DNA of 64,000 nucleotides from the NCBI RefSeq assembly GCF_040448685.1, contig NZ_CP159290.1, positions 3,844,001 through 3,908,000 on the forward strand. The letters run 5' to 3'. Below, in pieces: positions 32,190 to 39,221 of the stretch. Numbering within the stretch: the stretch's first letter is position 1; every line of letters begins with the position of its first letter. The stretch is from Cellulosimicrobium sp. ES-005 (lineage in GTDB: Bacteria; Actinomycetota; Actinomycetes; Actinomycetales; Cellulomonadaceae). A program made the position numbers and the translations under genes. The notes under the pieces are model-generated. The model did no database searches. It saw only the letters and a program-made list of their open reading frames with translations, and was not told the DNA's origin.

Positions 32190-32299
32190 CACGCCTCCTT
32201 CTCTCGTGACGGCGCGTGGCCGTGCAGGGTTCGGTGGGCGAGTCGGCCGGCGGGCGTGTCGGGGTACGACTTTCCACAGCCGCAGGTGCGGGTCGTCAC
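32189..32299 (-). CDS. 36-residue C2H2-like microprotein
   Basis: The GTG start has GAGGAG upstream. The peptide holds RTCGCGKSYPDTPAGRLAHR and LHGH, two Cys and two to three His in zinc-finger-like order. This form is frequent in Streptomyces phages, from general knowledge of such short proteins. It sits directly after the damaged rusA gene. Confidence 0.65.
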   Translation of the reverse strand: MTTRTCGCGKSYPDTPAGRLAHRTLHGHAPSREKEA

Positions 32300-32672
32300 T
32301 GGATCTCCTCGAGGACGATGGACAGGGCGACGGTGTCCTTGGCGGCGTGGAGGTCGCCGAACCGTCGGAAGGTGAGTGCGGTGACGACGTCGTCGTTGTC
32401 GTCGGGGAGGATCCCGGCGTCGACGATCCCGTCGACCAGGGCCTTGACCGTGGCCACAGGTTCGGCACGTCGCGGCGTCGGCGGTCGGGCCAGCCGACGA
32501 ACACGTGCAGGTGGACGCGCGCCATGGGCCGGAGTTCCTGCGACTGGGCGTTGAGCTTGCCGGTGAGTCGCAGAACCTTCGTGGCGCGTGCCGTGTCGTG
32601 GAAGTGGCGTCGCTGGTTGGACGTGAGCAGGTTCGACCGGTGCACGGTGAGCGACATCGACTGGCTACTCAT
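32296..32672 (-). pseudogene. RusA-like Holliday junction resolvase, frameshifted
   Basis: The first frame gives HLHVFVGWPDRRRRDVPNLWP. The continuation TVKALVDGIVDAGILPDDNDDVVTALTFRRFGD lies in another frame. Joined, they give the usual RusA order (RRRxxxNLxxTVKALVDGxxDAGxLPDD). A single missing base in the run of two C (minus strand) near 32452-32455 accounts for the break. RusA-family enzymes resolve branched DNA during phage replication. Without correction the frame runs on, out of register, to about 32079. The gene is either broken or the sequence has lost one base. Confidence 0.72.
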
Positions 32673-32841
32673 CGGACGACCCTGGTGTGATGCGCGCGAG
32701 GATGATGGTCAGGACGAACGCGCAGGCTGTGATGACGAGCCACAGCGGCACGAGGGCCGGGAAGGTGGATCGTGCCCACCACAGGGCCGCGGCGGACAGG
32801 ATCGTGACCGCGGCCATCACGGACGGCAGGTGGCGGATCAT
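32665..32841 (-). CDS. Small two-helix membrane protein
   Basis: The 58-residue protein has two hydrophobic helices (VMAAVTILSAAALWWA and VPLWLVITACAFVLTIILA) and a short polar end. It overlaps the start of the rusA-like frame by 8 bases. It is one of three tiny membrane proteins in the early region. Possible roles include superinfection interference; nothing specific is shown. Confidence 0.6.
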   Translation of the reverse strand: MIRHLPSVMAAVTILSAAALWWARSTFPALVPLWLVITACAFVLTIILARITPGSSDE

Positions 32842-33131
32842 GCGACACCGACCTTGTAGCGCTCGCCCCAGAGGTTCGGGCGTGCCGGCGTGACGAGCGC
32901 GGCCTGTGTGGAGATCTGGAGCGCGAGGTCGTCGATCTCCTCTTGGAGTTGGCGGCGCGTGTCGAGGAGTCGGTCGACGTTGGCGCGTGCGCTCTGCTCG
33001 TCGGCGATCGCCTGGTCGCGGCGGGCCTCAGCCTCTTCGACCTGTGCGGCGAGGGTCCGGTAGGCGCTGCGGAGTCGGTCGACGGCGACGGCGAGCTTCT
33101 GGCGCTCGGTGCCATGGATGTAGGTGCTCAT
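32838..33131 (-). CDS. Coiled-coil phage protein
   Basis: The 97-residue protein is a nearly continuous coiled coil (residues about 10-70: LRSAYRTLAAQVEEAEARRDQAI onward), ending WGERYKVGVA. It overlaps the WhiB-like gene by 4 bases. Function unknown. Confidence 0.68.
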   Translation of the reverse strand: MSTYIHGTERQKLAVAVDRLRSAYRTLAAQVEEAEARRDQAIADEQSARANVDRLLDTRRQLQEEIDDLALQISTQAALVTPARPNLWGERYKVGVA

Positions 33132-33448
33132 GACGCTTCCGCCTGTCGTGCGGCTCGTCGTGCCCTCTCGGCGGTGCGGCGTGCGCGGTAGGGTTCACCG
33201 CGGTCGATTCCGCCCCAGATGCCCCACTTCTCGTCGCGGCCATTCTCGGCGCACTCGAAGGCGAGGGGGCAGGTGGCGCAGATCTTGGCGGCCTGTGCGC
33301 GTTCCTTGTGGTCTTCGGAGTACCAGAGGTCGGGGTCGGTCTCGGTGCAGGGTGCGCCGGCCCAGTGCTCGGCGGTGGTGATCGCGTTGCGGCGGGTGTC
33401 GGGCGCTGGGGATGGTCCGATGCCGAGTGCGGCTCTCATCGTGCTCAT
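33128..33448 (-). CDS. WhiB-family transcription regulator
   Basis: The 106-residue protein has Cys34 (APCTETDP), then ICATCPLAFEC (Cys57, Cys60, Cys66), and GIWGG at residues 76-80. These are the four iron-sulfur cluster ligands and the turn motif of WhiB proteins. A basic C-terminus (RARRTAERARRAARQ) can contact DNA. Phage-encoded WhiB proteins, as in mycobacteriophage TM4, alter host WhiB control and can affect superinfection. It may be expressed early on induction. Confidence 0.9.
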   Translation of the reverse strand: MSTMRAALGIGPSPAPDTRRNAITTAEHWAGAPCTETDPDLWYSEDHKERAQAAKICATCPLAFECAENGRDEKWGIWGGIDRGEPYRARRTAERARRAARQAEAS

Positions 33449-33984
33449 GGCTGCTCCCCGTTCGTGGCGTCGAGCTCGGCGACGCGGGCTTGGATGGTGG
33501 CGCGCATCTCGGGTCCGGACGCCTTCCACATAGCTTGGAGGGCGGCGCGGTCGGTGGTGTTGGCGACCTGCTCGGCGGTGGGCTCGGGCGTCTTCGGTGC
33601 GTCGGCGAGCGGTCGGACGGTGAAGATCGCGGACTTGCCTCGGGAGACGATGAGCGGGACGTCGCGGGGCTTGTCGATGCCGCTCATGTGCGAGATCCGC
33701 ACGCCGCCGACGGCCTGGCCCCCGAAGCGCACCGTCTCGTCGCAGTAGAGGGTGAGGCTCTTGCCGGCGTAGGTGGATGCGTCCTTGCCCCAGACGGCGA
33801 CGAGGACGCGGCGCATGGACTTGCCGGGTCGCCAAGGTCGGGGGAACTCGCGGAGGTGGATCTGCACGGGCTGTTCGGCGTTGCCCTTGCTGACTCCCTC
33901 GATGGAGAAGGTGCGGGCGCCGGGGAGCAGGTCCACGGCGTCGAGCTGGTCGCTGTTCGGGGCGATCGTGTCGCTGATGTCCAT
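33445..33984 (-). CDS. Conserved phage protein upstream of YqaJ genes
   Basis: The 179-residue protein begins MDISDTIAPNSDQLDAVDLL. It continues with KGNAEQPVQIHLREFPRPWRPGKSMRRVLVAVWG, the form of an actinophage protein that accompanies YqaJ-type exonucleases. The C-terminal part is helical. A role in recombination or replication is likely from position; no catalytic motif is seen. Confidence 0.7.
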   Translation of the reverse strand: MDISDTIAPNSDQLDAVDLLPGARTFSIEGVSKGNAEQPVQIHLREFPRPWRPGKSMRRVLVAVWGKDASTYAGKSLTLYCDETVRFGGQAVGGVRISHMSGIDKPRDVPLIVSRGKSAIFTVRPLADAPKTPEPTAEQVANTTDRAALQAMWKASGPEMRATIQARVAELDATNGEQP

Positions 33985-34463
33985 CAGGCAGCCCTCCGCA
34001 CGAGGATCTCGAAGCCGGAGCCGTAGTAGCCGTTGCCGTCGGTGCCGTCGAACTGCATGAGGTTCACGCGCTGGTTCTCGGCGTAGACGAACACTCGGTA
34101 GTAGCCCGTCCACTCGTCGTCGGGAGCGTCGGGGTCTCCCTCGTCGAACTCGGGGTAGTCGCCGTCGCTGGCGGGCCGGTAGTCGTACTCGACACGGGTG
34201 ATGATGTTGTCGACCCCGTTGAGGACGGAGAGGTCGTAGCACCCGGCGTTGCAGCTGCAACCGCCGTCGTGGCCGATCGCCTTGATGACGGTGCCGTCGT
34301 CGAGCATGAGGTGTTCGCCGTCGACCTTGGCGACCTTCCGCCCCATGAGGAGCTCGGTGATCTCGTTCTGGCTGTCCTCGTTGAGGACGAGCAGGCCGTC
34401 CTCGCGGTCGTAGCCCCAGTCGCGGGCGCTGCCCTGGATGGGCTGGAACTCTGTGCTGGTCAT
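33984..34463 (-). CDS. DUF7448-like phage protein
   Basis: The 159-residue protein has LDDGTVIKAIGHDGGCSCNAGCYDL with three cysteines, and VDNIITRVEYDYRP. This arrangement resembles the small DUF7448-type domain found in phages. It lies between the YqaJ-type exonuclease and the conserved protein before it, and the genes overlap. Function is unknown. Confidence 0.65.
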   Translation of the reverse strand: MTSTEFQPIQGSARDWGYDREDGLLVLNEDSQNEITELLMGRKVAKVDGEHLMLDDGTVIKAIGHDGGCSCNAGCYDLSVLNGVDNIITRVEYDYRPASDGDYPEFDEGDPDAPDDEWTGYYRVFVYAENQRVNLMQFDGTDGNGYYGSGFEILVRRAA

Positions 34464-34464
34464 G

Positions 34465-35307
34465 TCAGACCTCCAGGTCTGCGAAGTGGTCGATGCGCTC
34501 GGTCGCGGGAAGCCCGGCGACGGCGCGGTGGTAGGTGGCGACGACGTGGGCCGCGGTCTGCTCGAACTGCGCGGCGGCGTCGGTGATGGCGTCGAACCAC
34601 TGCTCGTCGGGGTAGACGCGCTTGGGCCAGAGGGGCATGCCGCTGCAGTAGGAGACGTAGTCGCACCATCGGCGGCCGGACACGAGGAGCCCTGCCTGGA
34701 TCTGCGCCATGTTCTCGGCGGGGACCTGGTCGGCGAGGATGGTGGCGAGGTGCTTCTTCTGCCGGCGGGACTTGATCTCGATGAGTCCGTCGTCGCCCAC
34801 GAGCCCGTCGGGGGAGTAGCCGATGGCGAAGGTGACCTCGCTGTGCTCCTCGTTCATGACGACGAAGTCGCGGACCATGAAGCCGACCTCGTGGACGGGC
34901 GCGAAGTGCTCGCTGTAGAGGTCTCGTGCGATGGGTTCGTCGAGGGTGCCGCGGAGCATGTCGTTGGTGACGAACACGGGGTCGGACCAGCCGGTGATGC
35001 GCTCGGCGGCGAGGTAGGTGGTGAGCGCTCGGGCGGTGTCGTTGTGAGCGACCTCGATGACGGGTGGCGCGTCGGGCGGTGCGACTCGTGTCCCGTGGAC
35101 CGTCTTGATGGGTGACGGTTCCTTGCGCGCGCGGCTGACGCAGGGTGCGCCGGCACCTGCTCCGCACTCAGGGCACGCGACGCCGGTGGCGGGTGCGGGG
35201 CCGACGGTGATGAGCTGGCCGACGACGGATGCGGTGACGATCCCGCGCCGCGCTGCGAGCCATTCGTCGGAGCCCTGGACGAGGTCGCCGTAGACGTGAA
35301 GGGTCAT
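34465..35307 (-). CDS. YqaJ-type exonuclease with inserted zinc finger
   Basis: The 280-residue protein has the YqaJ nuclease motifs. These are QGSDEWLAARRG (residues 11-22), TLDEPIAR with Glu124, the PD-ExK pair Asp167 (SPDG) and Glu177-Lys179 (IEIKS), and the later QIQAGLLVSGR. Between the first and second motif a segment with Cys45, Cys48, Cys56 and His71 (CPECGAGAGAPC ... TVH) looks like an inserted zinc finger. Such enzymes chew 5' ends for recombination-driven replication. A matching annealing protein is not recognised, unless the 33445 or 33984 gene serves. Confidence 0.85.
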   Translation of the reverse strand: MTLHVYGDLVQGSDEWLAARRGIVTASVVGQLITVGPAPATGVACPECGAGAGAPCVSRARKEPSPIKTVHGTRVAPPDAPPVIEVAHNDTARALTTYLAAERITGWSDPVFVTNDMLRGTLDEPIARDLYSEHFAPVHEVGFMVRDFVVMNEEHSEVTFAIGYSPDGLVGDDGLIEIKSRRQKKHLATILADQVPAENMAQIQAGLLVSGRRWCDYVSYCSGMPLWPKRVYPDEQWFDAITDAAAQFEQTAAHVVATYHRAVAGLPATERIDHFADLEV

Positions 35308-35435
35308 CGTTCGCCCTCCCGCTTCCGTCGCTTGGTGACGCGGTCGGTTGCCCAGGTGGTGGCGATGAGGAAGCCGACGACGAGGAGGGTGATGAGCGCG
35401 TCGGGGTCGAAGGTGAAGTGCGCGGCGGGGGTCAT
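35304..35435 (-). CDS. 43-residue single-helix membrane protein
   Basis: The peptide has one hydrophobic helix (ALITLLVVGFLIATTWA) and a strongly basic end (RVTKRRKREGER). The ATG overlaps the previous stop by 4 bases. It is probably membrane-bound with its tail in the cytoplasm. Function unknown. Confidence 0.6.
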   Translation of the reverse strand: MTPAAHFTFDPDALITLLVVGFLIATTWATDRVTKRRKREGER

Positions 35436-35827
35436 GGCTGCTCTCCGAGGATGCGGCGGGCGAGAGTGACGGCGTGGCTGTCGAGGGTGTCGCCTATGCG
35501 CTGTCCCTCGGCGTCGACCGGGTCGTCCGGGTCCTCGGCCTGCTCCGCGACCGTCTCCCAGTGGCGGGCGATGTCGTCGAGCCAGTCGGCCACGAGCTCG
35601 GCGACGTCGGGCGACCACAGGGCGATGTGCTCGGCCTCGGGTGACGTGATACTGACCTGGTTGGCGACGTCGAACGAGTCGTGGTCAAGGACGTCGTAGG
35701 TGTCGGCAGGTCGGGGGCTCGGGCTGTAGGGCGGGTCCGCGCGCCAGGGTGCGGGAGCCTCCCGGTCAGCAGCCTTGGCGGTCTCGCGGATCTTGGCTGC
35801 GGCTCGGCGCAGCAGGTCGGCTGTCAT
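35432..35827 (-). CDS. Hypothetical early phage protein
   Basis: The 131-residue protein begins MTADLLRRAAAKIRETAK. It contains AEHIALWSPDVAELVADWLDDIARHWE, a motif common in short actinophage early proteins. It ends in an acidic helix and HAVTLARRILGEQP. It overlaps both neighbours. Function unknown. Confidence 0.68.
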   Translation of the reverse strand: MTADLLRRAAAKIRETAKAADREAPAPWRADPPYSPSPRPADTYDVLDHDSFDVANQVSITSPEAEHIALWSPDVAELVADWLDDIARHWETVAEQAEDPDDPVDAEGQRIGDTLDSHAVTLARRILGEQP

Positions 35828-35922
35828 CGGGACCCCGCCGTCCAGATCAGCCCGAGGATGATGCCTGCGGGGATGGCAAGGGCGAGGACGATGCCCCAGG
35901 GGAAGTCGTCGTGTCGATTCAC
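35824..35922 (-). CDS. 32-residue single-helix membrane microprotein
   Basis: The GTG start is preceded by GGAGGCACACC and its stop overlaps the next ATG. The peptide VNRHDDFPWGIVLALAIPAG continues into a second half of one hydrophobic helix. Overlap on both sides supports translation. Function unknown. Confidence 0.55.
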   Translation of the reverse strand: MNRHDDFPWGIVLALAIPAGIILGLIWTAGSR

Positions 35923-36137
35923 GGTGTGCCTCCGGTGGCGGTTCGTGCGGTGTAGAGGATGGCGAGTGCGCGTCGCTTGTCCTCGGGGTCGGGGTTCGGC
36001 TGCGTGAGGGTGTTCTTGGCGGCCTCGTAGTCGAGGACTTGGTCGAGGTGGGTGTCGCGGCAGTCGGGGTTATGGCAGGCGCGGAGTGACCTGTGTTCGG
36101 CGGCGATGGCGGCCTCGAGGTCGTCGAGGGCGCTCAT
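35919..36137 (-). CDS. Hypothetical early phage protein
   Basis: The 72-residue protein begins MSALDDLEAAIAAEHRSLRACHNPDCRDTHLDQVLDY. Cys and His in CHNPDCRDTH could bind a metal. The remainder is helical. It overlaps both neighbours by 4 bases. Confidence 0.62.
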   Translation of the reverse strand: MSALDDLEAAIAAEHRSLRACHNPDCRDTHLDQVLDYEAAKNTLTQPNPDPEDKRRALAILYTARTATGGTP

Positions 36138-36238
36138 GCGTCCTCTTCCACGAGGTCGGGGTCCATGTCGAACACGTCGCACACGCACCCGCCGCCAGCC
36201 CAGTTCCGGCAGAACTCGTACCCACAGCGGTCGGTCAT
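36134..36238 (-). CDS. 34-residue Cys-rich microprotein
   Basis: The peptide holds RCGYEFCRNWAGGGCVCDVFD, four cysteines in two pairs, then an acidic tail. It overlaps both neighbours by 4 bases, which supports expression. A small zinc site is likely; the function is unknown. Confidence 0.6.
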   Translation of the reverse strand: MTDRCGYEFCRNWAGGGCVCDVFDMDPDLVEEDA

Positions 36239-36432
36239 CGGCCTGCCCCCTGGTCGATCAGGCGGACGGTCTCGTTGAGCCGACGAGAGACACCCCGGAC
36301 GCGGACCATGAACTCGTGCCACTCGGGCGTGTCCATATCGGGCTCGTTCTCGAACGCCTCGACGACCGCGACGGCCTCGTCCTGGAGTCGCGCGAGGTCG
36401 GTGAGCAGGTCGCCCTCGGTCGTGGCGGTCAT
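36235..36432 (-). CDS. Small helical phage protein
   Basis: The 65-residue acidic protein begins MTATTEGDLLTDLARLQDEAVAVVEAF and ends RRLNETVRLIDQGAGR. It is probably a helical hairpin. The gene overlaps both neighbours. Function unknown. Confidence 0.6.
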   Translation of the reverse strand: MTATTEGDLLTDLARLQDEAVAVVEAFENEPDMDTPEWHEFMVRVRGVSRRLNETVRLIDQGAGR

Positions 36433-36734
36433 GGCTGTACACCGAAGGTCTTGGCGTGGTGCTCGACGAGCGGAGAGAGCCAGTCGGGAACGTCCCGGTC
36501 GTAGCGGCTCCGGGGACGGAACTTCGCGTCGTGGCGGTTCTTCCCGGTCGCCCCGTCTTTCTTCACGTTCGGGCCGAACACGGTGACCGTCGTGACCGCG
36601 TCGCCGTCGTCCTCGATCCAGACCAGGTCGGGCCGAAGGTGCGCGTTGATGTAGTCGCCCTTCACGTCGGGCGCTCCGGAGATCTCGTACCTCGCCTGGC
36701 GGTGAAGGTTGATCCGTGTGAACTCGATGCTCAC
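36429..36734 (-). CDS. Hypothetical early phage protein
   Basis: The 101-residue protein starts at a GTG with AGGAGG 5 bases upstream. It has the segment RPDLVWIEDDGDAVTTVTVFGPNVKKDG and an end rich in basic residues followed by WLSPLVEHHAKTFG. It looks like a small alpha/beta protein. No family is recognised. Confidence 0.65.
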   Translation of the reverse strand: MSIEFTRINLHRQARYEISGAPDVKGDYINAHLRPDLVWIEDDGDAVTTVTVFGPNVKKDGATGKNRHDAKFRPRSRYDRDVPDWLSPLVEHHAKTFGVQP

Positions 36735-37006
36735 GTGTTCCTCCTGCTGTGTGCTTCGTGGGCGGCCCGGATGTTGGGCGCGTAGGTCTCGTAGGCGACG
36801 AGTTGGGCGTACACGTCGTCGGGGATCGGGATGTCGTCGCCCCACTGAGGTCCGGCCGGTCGCTTGGGGTTGTGCTCGCGGCGACGTGGCGGTTCGGGGT
36901 CTGCGAGGCGGATGGTGTCGGCCGCGTACTGGCGGGCGAGGTCACGCTCGTACCGGTCGCGTTCCTCCATGCGCTGGTCGTGGAGGGGGTCGTCGTAGCG
37001 GCTCAT
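36731..37006 (-). CDS. Hypothetical early phage protein
   Basis: The 91-residue protein has a highly charged N-terminal helix (DQRMEERDRYERDLARQYAADTIRLAD) and PQWGDDIPIPDDVYAQLVAYETYAPNI in the second half. It overlaps both neighbours by 4 bases. Function unknown. Confidence 0.62.
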   Translation of the reverse strand: MSRYDDPLHDQRMEERDRYERDLARQYAADTIRLADPEPPRRREHNPKRPAGPQWGDDIPIPDDVYAQLVAYETYAPNIRAAHEAHSRRNT

Positions 37007-37233
37007 GGAAGGACTCCGATGCCCCGCATGGCGACGCGGACGATCGCCTTCTCGTTCGCTACCTGGATGGCCTCAGCCCACGTGTCGTAGGTACCGATGT
37101 GGTTGAGCCCGCGGTAGACGTGCGCTCGGCCCCACTTGCCGTCCTTCTTCGCTGCGAGTACGACGTGGTAGCGCTCGGGGTTCGCCCGCTGGAATTCGCC
37201 GCTGAACAGCGGCCACGTGCGGTCTACTGCCAT
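37003..37233 (-). CDS. Hypothetical early phage protein
   Basis: The 76-residue protein reads MAVDRTWPLFSGEFQRANPE, then YHVVLAAKKDGKWGRAHVYRGLNHIG, a compact strand-loop-strand form, and a C-terminal helix. The ATG overlaps the upstream stop (TGATG). Function unknown. Confidence 0.62.
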   Translation of the reverse strand: MAVDRTWPLFSGEFQRANPERYHVVLAAKKDGKWGRAHVYRGLNHIGTYDTWAEAIQVANEKAIVRVAMRGIGVLP

Positions 37234-37646
37234 CACTGGATCGCCGCCCGGTTCTCGGCGACGGCCTCGACGAGCGCGTCCCACAGGCCCTTTTCCGTGG
37301 TGTCGTCGATGTACTCGACCGCCGCCCGAGCGATGACCTCGAACGCCCTCGCCCGGTCCATCTCGCGTTCGACCATCGACGCGGCACCAGGACCGATCCG
37401 GTCGAGCAGTGGCTTGAACGTCGCGTACCGGTGCGCCTGCGACGGTGCCGCGATCGCACCGCCAGCCGTGAACACGACCTCGGGCGGCACGTCGCCGTAC
37501 AGGAACTCGTGCTCCGACTGCACCGGGGGAACGTTCGCCGGGTCCGTCATGTCGACCGGGGGAGGGCCGCCGAAGAAGTCACGTGACGGTGGGCGCCAAC
37601 CCTCCTCGGGTCGCAGCGGCGGGCGGGACGGGATCGCGTCACTCAT
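37233..37646 (-). CDS. Hypothetical early phage protein
   Basis: The 137-residue protein has a Pro-rich N-terminal third, then HEFLYGDVPPEVVFTAGG. A helical C-terminal half follows (MVEREMDRARAFEVIARAAVEYIDD, then LWDALVEAVAENRAAIQ). It overlaps both neighbours. Function unknown. Confidence 0.63.
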   Translation of the reverse strand: MSDAIPSRPPLRPEEGWRPPSRDFFGGPPPVDMTDPANVPPVQSEHEFLYGDVPPEVVFTAGGAIAAPSQAHRYATFKPLLDRIGPGAASMVEREMDRARAFEVIARAAVEYIDDTTEKGLWDALVEAVAENRAAIQ

Positions 37647-37888
37647 GACGCACCCCCGGCTGGCACGAGAAGCACCGGGTTCGCACGGGAGATCGCGAAC
37701 GACCCCGGGAACGTCGTCCCGTCCGTCGTCCGCCACGTCGAGTGCCCGTTCGGCTGTGCACCGATCTTCATAGCGAGCACCGGGCGACCGAAGTCCGTCG
37801 TGCACAGGACCGGCGCGTACAGGGGAAGGGCGTCGAGTTCGGCCGACGACAGGACGTGCGGTGTGGTCGTGGTCGCGGCGGCCATCAC
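37643..37888 (-). CDS. Hypothetical early phage protein
   Basis: The 81-residue protein has LSSAELDALPLYAPVLCTTDFGRPVLAMKIG, close to the LPxxAxVL..DxxGR..xK pattern of small actinophage proteins, and ends in a hydrophobic NPVLLVPAGGAS. Either of two adjacent ATG codons may be used. Confidence 0.62.
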   Translation of the reverse strand: MMAAATTTTPHVLSSAELDALPLYAPVLCTTDFGRPVLAMKIGAQPNGHSTWRTTDGTTFPGSFAISRANPVLLVPAGGAS

Positions 37889-38169
37889 GCCACCTCGCCG
37901 TTCGCGTAGGCCTCGATCAGCGCGAGGTCACCAGCCGGGTCCACGTACACGCCCGCAGCACGCGCGAGCGCGAGCAGGTCGCCCTCGATCGCGTCGCGCT
38001 CCGCCGGCGTCATCGTCGAGCCGATCGGCTCGGCCAGCTCGACGTCGTACGGGTAGACGCACGGGTCGTCCACCGTGCCGCGACCGTCAGCCAGGAACGC
38101 GTCCACCGAGGCCGCGGAGAACGGGTGGCGGGTGAGTGCCGCACGCAGGCGGCGGAGGATGGTCTTCAT
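37885..38169 (-). CDS. Hypothetical early phage protein
   Basis: The 94-residue protein begins MKTILRRLRAALTRHPFSAASVDAFLADG and ends LIEAYANGEVA. The first segment is a basic helix. It overlaps the HTH gene upstream by 4 bases. Function unknown. Confidence 0.62.
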   Translation of the reverse strand: MKTILRRLRAALTRHPFSAASVDAFLADGRGTVDDPCVYPYDVELAEPIGSTMTPAERDAIEGDLLALARAAGVYVDPAGDLALIEAYANGEVA

Positions 38170-38384
38170 CGAACGGTCCTCTCGGTCTTGCCGCGCTTGA
38201 CCCACGCGAGGAGGTCATCGGCGAGGATGCTGGGCTTGGAGATCTGGCGTCCGTCGATCTCCGGGTAGTGCGCGGGGAGGTCGCCGGAGCGGACCGCGCG
38301 CTGGATCACGTCACGGGAGTAGCCGGAAGCGGCTGCGGCGCCGTCGTAGTCGAACGACACGGGCGCGATCGTTGGGGTGCTCAC
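38166..38384 (-). CDS. Excisionase-like helix-turn-helix protein
   Basis: The 72-residue protein reads FDYDGAAAASGYSRDVIQRAVRSGDLPAHYP ... DGRQISKPSILADDLLAWV. This is the winged-helix form (HTH_17/MerR-like) of excisionases and small phage DNA-binding proteins. It is the third gene of the early leftward operon, so it would be made on induction when excision is needed. It starts at a GTG that overlaps the antirepressor stop. Excisionase is a reasonable guess rather than a proof. Confidence 0.65.
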   Translation of the reverse strand: MSTPTIAPVSFDYDGAAAASGYSRDVIQRAVRSGDLPAHYPEIDGRQISKPSILADDLLAWVKRGKTERTVR

Positions 38385-39148
38385 GAGGCCTCCTGTGGTG
38401 GCTCAGTCAGCAGGCGCCGCAGCTCCTCGACGCCCTTGGGAGTGATGCGGATCTGCGGATCCGCCAGCACGCGCTCACCCGTGCGGGCGTGCGTGTAGTA
38501 GCGGGCGCGCGAGCGGAGGCGACCGACGTCGATCTGCCGCTGGTACGGGATGGCGTGCGAGTCGACCCACGCGATCTCGCGCAGGTACTTCGCGAGTCGG
38601 TTCTGGCCGATGTCGATGCCGTGGTCGCGGGAGAGGATCTGGGCCGCGTCCCGCATGGAGTAGTCGCCGGCGGTGTCGGCCAGGGCGTCCCATGCTTCGG
38701 CGCGGGGCGTGAGTTCGCGGACGGTGGCCTCGTGGCGGGCGAGCGTGGCCTGCGCCTCGATGAGCGCGGCTGCCATGAGTTCGGGACCGGAGAGGGCCGG
38801 GGTGCCGTAGGAGCCGGTCTTGCGGATCTGAGGGAGGACGTCGTGCGTCACCCAGCGCTTGAAGCGCTTGGCCCCCTCGACGCGCGAGCCGAGGATGGCG
38901 GCGAACAGTCCGGCCTCGCTGATGACGCTGGCCATCTGCGGTCCGCCGGGGGTACGCACTGAACGCGTACCCTTCTCGTCCTCGTCGAGGCGACGGGTCA
39001 TGTCCGACGCCATCCGGTAGCCGAGGATGCTCGCCACGTTGGTTGCCACGAACCATGGCTCGCCGTTCTCGTCGGAGACGACGGGCACGTGCTGGCCCTC
39101 GAACTCGTAGGTCTGCACCGCGGGTGGGTGCTCGAGTACTGCGGTCAC
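38381..39148 (-). CDS. BRO-N/KilAC antirepressor-like protein
   Basis: The 255-residue protein has an N-terminal BRO domain (EPWFVATNVASILGYRMASDMTRRL ... SEAGLFAAILGSR ... FKRWVTHDVLPQIRKTGSYG, residues about 20-115). A KilA-C-type domain (TAGDYSMRDAAQILSRDHGIDIGQNRLAKYLRE ... ITPKGVEELRRLL, about 155-250) follows. Such phage antirepressors bind or counteract the immunity repressor. The GTG has GAGAGGAAG upstream. It is the second leftward gene after the switch. Confidence 0.88.
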   Translation of the reverse strand: MTAVLEHPPAVQTYEFEGQHVPVVSDENGEPWFVATNVASILGYRMASDMTRRLDEDEKGTRSVRTPGGPQMASVISEAGLFAAILGSRVEGAKRFKRWVTHDVLPQIRKTGSYGTPALSGPELMAAALIEAQATLARHEATVRELTPRAEAWDALADTAGDYSMRDAAQILSRDHGIDIGQNRLAKYLREIAWVDSHAIPYQRQIDVGRLRSRARYYTHARTGERVLADPQIRITPKGVEELRRLLTEPPQEAS

Positions 39149-39221
39149 TACACTTCCTCTCGGTAGGTGGCCCTCGCCCGGTTCTTGGTCGGACTGGCGG
39201 GGGCCGCTTGCGTTGTAGGCG

